A DNA stretch of 9,405 nucleotides from an uncultured Acetatifactor sp. (GTDB taxonomy: Bacteria; Bacillota; Clostridia; Lachnospirales; Lachnospiraceae), in assembly GCA_947626405.1 (NCBI GenBank), contig CANQSE010000061.1, forward strand, positions 1-9,405, written 5' to 3'. The position numbers and the translations under genes were made by a program. The notes under the pieces are model-generated. The model had not been told where the DNA came from. It saw nothing but the letters and a program-made list of their open reading frames with translations, and did no database searches. This document shows positions 5,205 through 9,405 of this stretch, one piece after another. The first letter of the stretch is position 1; each line of letters opens with the position of its first letter.

Positions 5205-7729
5205 CTGCGCACATACGTCAGAAAGCAGTTGCCGTTTTCGCTGAAATACTCTCTGGAATCATTTAAGCCCATCTTGTGGAGCCGTCCAAGCGCCGGCTCC
5301 AGCAGGATGGTGTTGTACTCGTCAAATCCCGTTATTAAAACGGCCTCCCCGTCTTTCATAAGCGCAATCACGGGTATGTTCCTGTTCACGTAATAAAGTA
5401 CCGCATCCAGGCTGCAGCCTGTCAGATCAAGAACCTGCGCATCCTCGAGATTCTCCTCCAGTATCTCTTTCACCGACTTTCCGCCGCTGAGCAGGTACGT
5501 GGAATTACGCACCAGCCCTTCATAACCGAAGATCGCGTCCAGGCACACCGAAAGACTAGTCTGTCCGTCTTCCGGCTCCGTCTCTCTGATTGCAGATATC
5601 TGGTTCCTTGGCTCCCTGTTTCCCTTTATCCATATATAGTCGCCGTTTTCGTCAACCACAACTCCCGAAATTTCATTCGCCCTGTTTACCGCTGACGCGG
5701 GCGCAGTATATATGTCGGTTACGCCATAGGGACCATACACGTAATAAAGCCGCTCCTTGTCGCCGCCCGGCAGGACAAGCTCTCTCCCGCCCTCGAAAAC
5801 TACCTCCTTGGGATTTAATATCTTGATTGTTTCGCCGTTTATCTGGCTCTTGGTGCGGATCTGGACATAGCGCTCATATATGTCAATGTCCGCGGTCACA
5901 ATCTCGTTCGCTCCGGTCTCAGTCTCGGTATTATTCATAATCTGATCCCCGGACGTCTCCGTATATTCCCCCGTATCAAGCTTTTTGCTGCGCTCCAGGG
6001 AAATCTGGTTGCCCGACACCTTTATATCGGTGATATATATACCTTCCTGCCTGTATTCCTTCAAAACCCTGCCGTCCGAGCCCGCAATACACAGCTTGTA
6101 CATGGGATAGAAAACGTGTCCTGAATTTTCCTCCTTTATGTCTTCCAGCTTTGCCACTCCGTAAATGATATCCTCCTCCATAAAGCCCAGCGGAATTATG
6201 GCCTCGTCCCTTTCGACCTCGATCCTCTCCGCCTGTTCCGTGCTGAGATTCCTTATGTTCATCGCCCTGCTCAGGCTTATATCCTGATCCTCGGTCCACA
6301 CAAGGATCTTATTGTTTGCGGACACGTGCAGGCTCCCGTCACGGCTTACCTTTATTAACGGGGTGCAGACCCTGTCGGTATAATCAATCTCATACACGGT
6401 ATTGTCAAGCTTAAGATAAAGCTTTCTGTCCCTGTTTAAGTAAAGAAGGTTCTCCATCTCAGCCGCAATTACAGAGTACGGTTTTTCACATGGAATATAC
6501 AGAAGCTCCTCTATAGTGTTTAAGCTGCTGTTGAACGCATATAGCTGAATCCCTACTTCTCCTTCATGCCTGCCCCTGTTCATATAACCGTACAGGGCAA
6601 AGCAGATGTTTCCGCCCTCGTCAACATCCAGAATCTTAATGGCATGCTGATCGTAAAGCGTTCGCCAGTCCGCGTGAGCGCTGTCGTAAAAACTGAAAAC
6701 CACCGTCAGCTTGTTCGATGCCGCGTTGTAGCTTAGAAGCTGTCCCGCCTCCTGGAATACAACCGTATCCCCGTCTTCACTTTCTGTCATCGGGACATTC
6801 TCCGACGTGATCCCGAGAAGGATCTTGTCGTTTGCATACATCCTCTCCGTATCGGGGATCTGCGTCATATTGCGCTGATAGTCAAGCAGGTACATTCTGT
6901 CCGGTGTGTAGCGGATCCTGAAATGCTCCTGCACAATATAGTAAGAAACATTCCCGCTGTCGTTAGCGGTTGACACAATGTAATCCAACAGGAAAGAGGC
7001 CGTCTGTCCGGCAATCTCCGTAAGGCGCACGACGGGCTCCGCCACCTCCCTTACCGGCAGATCCCCCCACGTTATCTGACGGAAGCTGCTGTGAATGTTT
7101 ACATTGTGAAAAGAGCTGTTGTCCTCAAGCTGTGAGTCTGTCTCGAGATATTTGGTGAGCTCCCGCGCCGCGTCCCTGTCGTAGAGCCTGCGGTGAAAAT
7201 CAAGCACATACTCAAGCTTTTCCCCGGTATTTAACCTGTCGCTCCAGATCGCCTTTGTGTGATAATAGACCTGCTGGAGATCATCAAGCTCAAGCACTAC
7301 CGTAAGCGAATAATATGTGTCCTTATCAATCAGGTCCTTAAGCGCAATCTCCCCCCGTATCCTTCCGCCTTCGTTCTCATACTCCTCAAGCATTGTGTCC
7401 TCGACGAGCCTGGAGCCGTCGGAGCTTCTCACCTGAACAGAGATACCTGTCACATTGCGCCCAAAGGTATCTACCACAAATTCCGTGTTCCTGTTCTCTC
7501 CCAGAACCGTCACCGTATCACGCATAAGCGCGGGATCCATGGGCATTTTATAGCCGTGGAGCTGATTGTACTCCATCCCGTCCAGTTCAAAGGAAACCAG
7601 CGGAAAAGAGGCATCAGCCATCTCCATTGTCAGATTGTCGTGTCCTCTATTCATCACCCTGCCGGCCACTACCAGCCCCAACAGGAAAGCGGCCGCAAAG
7701 ACCAACAGCTTAATCACGCTTTTTTTCAT
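5201..7729 (-). CDS. Membrane-anchored extracytoplasmic protein with degenerate C39-like domain
   Basis: An 842-residue protein I do not recognise by name. A Lys-Lys start and one hydrophobic segment (about 5-23) form a signal anchor with no clear cleavage site, placing the rest outside the membrane. Residues of about 40-165 look beta-rich and Ig-like. About 320-580 contains alternating strand-rich repeats with Asp/Asn-Gly turns, suggesting a beta-propeller-like fold. About 585-612 is a Thr/Glu/Asn-rich linker. The final 120 residues resemble a C39-type papain-fold domain: Gln723, Cys729 in VCLDAIFGYEGL, and the core PVIALMKDGEAVLITGFDEYN (786-806). The expected His and Asp positions appear to be Glu795 and Glu811, so it is probably not an active protease. 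The start overlaps the methyltransferase stop as ATGA, with AAGGAGC (7741-7735) upstream. Function unknown; a sensor or binding role at the cell surface is inference. Confidence 0.8.
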   Translation of the reverse strand: MKKSVIKLLVFAAAFLLGLVVAGRVMNRGHDNLTMEMADASFPLVSFELDGMEYNQLHGYKMPMDPALMRDTVTVLGENRNTEFVVDTFGRNVTGISVQVRSSDGSRLVEDTMLEEYENEGGRIRGEIALKDLIDKDTYYSLTVVLELDDLQQVYYHTKAIWSDRLNTGEKLEYVLDFHRRLYDRDAARELTKYLETDSQLEDNSSFHNVNIHSSFRQITWGDLPVREVAEPVVRLTEIAGQTASFLLDYIVSTANDSGNVSYYIVQEHFRIRYTPDRMYLLDYQRNMTQIPDTERMYANDKILLGITSENVPMTESEDGDTVVFQEAGQLLSYNAASNKLTVVFSFYDSAHADWRTLYDQHAIKILDVDEGGNICFALYGYMNRGRHEGEVGIQLYAFNSSLNTIEELLYIPCEKPYSVIAAEMENLLYLNRDRKLYLKLDNTVYEIDYTDRVCTPLIKVSRDGSLHVSANNKILVWTEDQDISLSRAMNIRNLSTEQAERIEVERDEAIIPLGFMEEDIIYGVAKLEDIKEENSGHVFYPMYKLCIAGSDGRVLKEYRQEGIYITDIKVSGNQISLERSKKLDTGEYTETSGDQIMNNTETETGANEIVTADIDIYERYVQIRTKSQINGETIKILNPKEVVFEGGRELVLPGGDKERLYYVYGPYGVTDIYTAPASAVNRANEISGVVVDENGDYIWIKGNREPRNQISAIRETEPEDGQTSLSVCLDAIFGYEGLVRNSTYLLSGGKSVKEILEENLEDAQVLDLTGCSLDAVLYYVNRNIPVIALMKDGEAVLITGFDEYNTILLEPALGRLHKMGLNDSREYFSENGNCFLTYVRR

Positions 7730-8760
7730 AAAAGCTCCTTCAACACGGGACTAACATGCAAAAACTCAGTAATTTCATCAATGGATGTCTTTTTATGGCG
7801 CATCCCTTTCCCCTTTACCGCCCGTATCATCAGATTTTTAGGCGTATGCTCCATGTCGATAAATTCAAGAATCTGTGTGTCGTACCCCTGCTGCTCCAGC
7901 AGACAGGCGCGGAGGGCATCGGTTATCAGCGCGGCGATCCGCTCCCTGATGACACCGTATTTCAGCACCGGTCTTAAAATATCGCAGTTAATCTGAGCGT
8001 TCAGCTCATGCTGGCAGCATGGAACCGCCATTATTACCGACGCGCCCCATTTTACCGCTTTCTCCAGAGCGTAATCCGTGGCCTTGTCACAGGCATGCAG
8101 CGAAACCACCATGTCAACCTGATTGGCGCCCTCATATCCGTTTATGTCGCCCTGCTCAAAATGCAGGCCGTCGTATCTTAGCCTGTCCGCCAGCTCGCTG
8201 CAGTGTGCAATCACATCCGCTTTCAGATCCAGCCCCGTTATATCCACATCTCTGCCCTGCATGACATGAAGATAATAGTACATCGCAAACGTCAGATACG
8301 ACTTGCCGCAGCCAAAGTCAATAATGCGCAGCGTTCTGTCCGTCGGGAGTCTGTCCGTTATATCTTCTATAAATTCCAGATAGCGGTTAATCTGCCTGAA
8401 CTTGTCGTAACGGGCTTTGACGACATGCCCTTCGGGAGTCTGGACTCCCAGACTGACCAAAAAATCCACGGGGCGGTCCTGAGGCAGAATATACTTTCTC
8501 TTTCTGTTGTGATTAAGCTCATCTGACGGCCTGTCCTTCCCGCGGACATCCTTTTGCTTTATACGTATCGTCGCTTTTCCCTTTTTGCTCACCAGCACGG
8601 ACGCCTCGAGGGAAACGCTCTCGATCTGTGCCTGACGGAACATCCCGTTCATATATTCCGTAAGCTTCTCCGTCATTTCTTCCGCAGTCCGGTTTTTGTG
8701 AAATACCTGGCAGGATCGGTACAGCGTCTCCTGAAAAAACAGCCTCTCCTTTACAAGCAC
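7726..8760 (-). CDS. SAM-dependent methyltransferase, CCQHEL/METTL25-like group (main frame)
   Basis: Putative cytoplasmic class I SAM methyltransferase; its substrate is unknown. Residues are counted from the GTG at 8760 (344 aa). The SAM motif I IIDFGCGKSYL is at 146-156, the acidic ribose-binding region GLDLK at 176-180, GDI at 204-206, VVSLHACDKATD at 218-229, PCCQHEL at 247-253 and EFIDMEHTPKNLMIRA at 299-314. KARYDKFRQINRYLEFIEDI (115-134) precedes the catalytic fold. These match a family I recall from Lachnospiraceae that is probably related to the Methyltransf_32 domain. The GTG has no ribosome binding site, and coding similarity continues upstream in this frame (AEKISIRPV, a family-type motif), so this start is an artefact of a frameshift. 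The proper 5' end lies in another frame at 8867. The stop overlaps the next gene's ATG. Confidence 0.82.
   Translation of the reverse strand: MLVKERLFFQETLYRSCQVFHKNRTAEEMTEKLTEYMNGMFRQAQIESVSLEASVLVSKKGKATIRIKQKDVRGKDRPSDELNHNRKRKYILPQDRPVDFLVSLGVQTPEGHVVKARYDKFRQINRYLEFIEDITDRLPTDRTLRIIDFGCGKSYLTFAMYYYLHVMQGRDVDITGLDLKADVIAHCSELADRLRYDGLHFEQGDINGYEGANQVDMVVSLHACDKATDYALEKAVKWGASVIMAVPCCQHELNAQINCDILRPVLKYGVIRERIAALITDALRACLLEQQGYDTQILEFIDMEHTPKNLMIRAVKGKGMRHKKTSIDEITEFLHVSPVLKELL
7735..7741 (-). promoter_or_regulatory. Ribosome binding site inside the methyltransferase 3' end
   Basis: Read on the minus strand, AAGGAGC precedes the start of the 842-residue gene by 5 nt and lies within the last codons of the methyltransferase (Lys-Glu-Leu-Leu). 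Together with the ATGA stop/start overlap it indicates translational coupling. Confidence 0.7.
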
Positions 8761-8787
8761 AGGGCGGATGCTTATTTTTTCCGCCCT
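8761..8787. repeat. Inverted repeat enclosing the A6-TAA junction
   Basis: AGGGCGG (8761-8767) and CCGCCCT (8781-8787) form a perfect 7-bp stem. The 13-nt loop contains the complement of the A6 run and the TAA that ends the upstream frame. On the transcript the slippery run would sit inside the loop, not upstream of the hairpin as in classical -1 frameshift signals. Confidence 0.55.
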
Positions 8788-8867
8788 GGCCGGATCCCTG
8801 CGCCGCTGAGCGTCATACGGATCAAATCCCTGTCAAGCGTCTGCCGAAACAACTCCTGTAATTCCAT
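8772..8867 (-). pseudogene. N-terminal fragment of the methyltransferase in a shifted frame
   Basis: The ATG at 8867 has AGGAAAG (8880-8874) 6 nt upstream and follows the preceding gene's stop by 23 bp, as expected for the true start. It encodes 31 residues, beginning MELQELFRQTLDRDLIRMTL, then meets TAA at 8774-8772 directly after six A residues (8780-8775). The remainder of the enzyme is one base back in frame: stepping back one base at the A6 run gives KKISIRPVLVKERLFFQ and a joined protein of about 380 residues. An earlier indel anywhere in 8832-8775 would also restore it. This is either a natural or sequencing-derived frameshift, or less likely a recoding site. Confidence 0.7.
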
Positions 8868-8890
8868 GATTGTCTTTCCTTAACTGGCAG

Positions 8891-9289
8891 TCACAGTATA
8901 ACCCTTCTTGTGCCGCTGTGTCTGCGCTTATAAATTTCAAGAAACAGCAGCACCTGTATCATATCGTGCTGCGGCGGTTTTTCTTCTTCCTGTTCCAGTA
9001 TGCTGCAAATCGTACTCACCAGATTCTGCAGACAATATCTGTCCGGATACTCATCATAGATCATGCTGCCCTCATAATCCTGTCTGTCCAGAATTTCGGC
9101 AATTCTGTAATGATACCTCCTGACATCAGCAGGATAGAGCTGCTGAAAATACTCCAGATCCCTGAGAGCCATCGCTTCCTGTCCCGGCCTTAAATATCCA
9201 GGACAGGTCATATAAAAAGGAAGGGGCCCATTCCAGCCCCTTGCCATACCGTCCGGCAGCGGCTGCATCAAATCAGATCGAATCTCCAT
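8891..9289 (-). CDS. Small conserved protein of unknown function with YEGSMIYDEYPDR core
   Basis: Function unknown. From the ATG at 9289 it has 132 residues and no signal peptide or membrane segment. The visible order is a Pro-rich start (GPLPFYMTCPGYL), RDLEYFQQLYPADVRR, then YEGSMIYDEYPDR, an acidic EQEEEKPP stretch, and a C-terminal helix VLLFLEIYKRR ending in a basic tail. I recall the combination of LEYxxxxYP, the YxGSMxYDEYPDR core and an LLxxEIYxRR end from small Lachnospiraceae hypothetical proteins, without an assigned role. The frame stays open to a GTG at 9325 (144 aa). That start lies upstream of the predicted transcript start and has only a weak GGA-type site, so 9289 is preferred, but the start is uncertain. 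It is the first gene of the minus-strand operon in this window, 23 bp ahead of the methyltransferase. Confidence 0.7.
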   Translation of the reverse strand: MEIRSDLMQPLPDGMARGWNGPLPFYMTCPGYLRPGQEAMALRDLEYFQQLYPADVRRYHYRIAEILDRQDYEGSMIYDEYPDRYCLQNLVSTICSILEQEEEKPPQHDMIQVLLFLEIYKRRHSGTRRVIL

Positions 9290-9314
9290 ATGCGCACCAT
9301 AAGTTCTTTTACAC

Positions 9315-9343
9315 AATATATGCACATTCCATCCGTTTGTTAC
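9315..9343 (-). promoter_or_regulatory. Candidate promoter of the minus-strand operon
   Basis: On the minus strand, GTAACA (9343-9338, 4 of 6 -35 matches) and TATATT (9320-9315, 5 of 6 -10 matches) are 17 bp apart, giving a start near 9308. No stronger pair was seen between here and the window end. The bases from 9344 to 9405 hold only a 4-bp stem (GGGC 9390-9393, GCCC 9398-9401) and no gene I can support. Confidence 0.35.
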
Positions 9344-9405
9344 ACCGCCGCAAAACCGGGCGCTTTTGTTTACTTTAAAACCTCAATTCGGGCTATCGCC
9401 CTCTC

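Noticed and set aside
7259..7996. 245-codon open frame on the + strand
   Set aside because: It lies antisense across the junction of two well-supported minus-strand genes, shows no protein family features, and has no ribosome binding site or promoter that I can see.
8775..8780. Programmed -1 frameshift site
   Set aside because: The run is only six A residues, does not fit X XXY YYZ in the zero frame, and the hairpin encloses rather than follows it; I keep it only as one possible explanation of the frameshift.
9390..9401. GGGC/GCCC stem near the window end
   Set aside because: A 4-bp stem without a T-tract on either strand is not distinguishable from chance.

Overview
The window looks like a chromosomal segment from a spore-former-type Clostridia, most likely Lachnospiraceae. 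The supporting signs are moderate GC content, AGGAGG-like ribosome binding sites, a DnaD/DnaI-type primosome, the long clostridial form of PRPP synthetase, and a small protein carrying a 'YEGSMxYDEYPDR' core that I recall from Lachnospiraceae proteins of unknown function. The taxonomic call is inference. I see no mobile element, CRISPR array, tRNA or rRNA.

Layout. Bases 1-126 hold no gene I can identify. A sigma-A-like promoter (127-155) leads into murC (205-1578, + strand), the peptidoglycan precursor ligase. The 336 bp between murC and the next start is the most unusual non-coding stretch. It carries at least seven DnaA-box-like 9-mers, two of them exact TTATNCACA. Two of the boxes form the arms of a hairpin followed by a T-tract, which probably terminates murC. 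An extended -10 promoter at 1809-1819 then starts a tight + strand operon: a DnaD-like primosomal protein (1915-2970), a DnaC/DnaI-type AAA+ helicase loader (2998-3981) and PRPP synthetase (4002-5189). A control region rich in DnaA boxes upstream of the helicase-loading genes suggests that DnaA links initiation, primosome supply and nucleotide precursor supply. The DNA shows the boxes and the gene order; the regulation is inferred.

After converging stop codons that share one small palindrome (5186-5204), the rest of the window is a minus-strand operon read from about 9308 down to 5201. It holds a small conserved Lachnospiraceae-type protein of unknown function, a SAM-dependent methyltransferase of the CCQHEL/METTL25-like group, and an 842-residue membrane-anchored extracytoplasmic protein. 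The large protein has a C-terminal C39-peptidase-like domain whose catalytic His and Asp positions both appear to be Glu. The methyltransferase stop and the large gene's start overlap as ATGA. The methyltransferase is split by an apparent frameshift near its 5' end: its start codon, ribosome binding site and first residues lie in one frame, and the rest of the protein lies in another.

The observations most worth checking are the DnaA-box array, the methyltransferase frameshift at A6-TAA, and the apparent pseudo-protease domain of the large surface protein.
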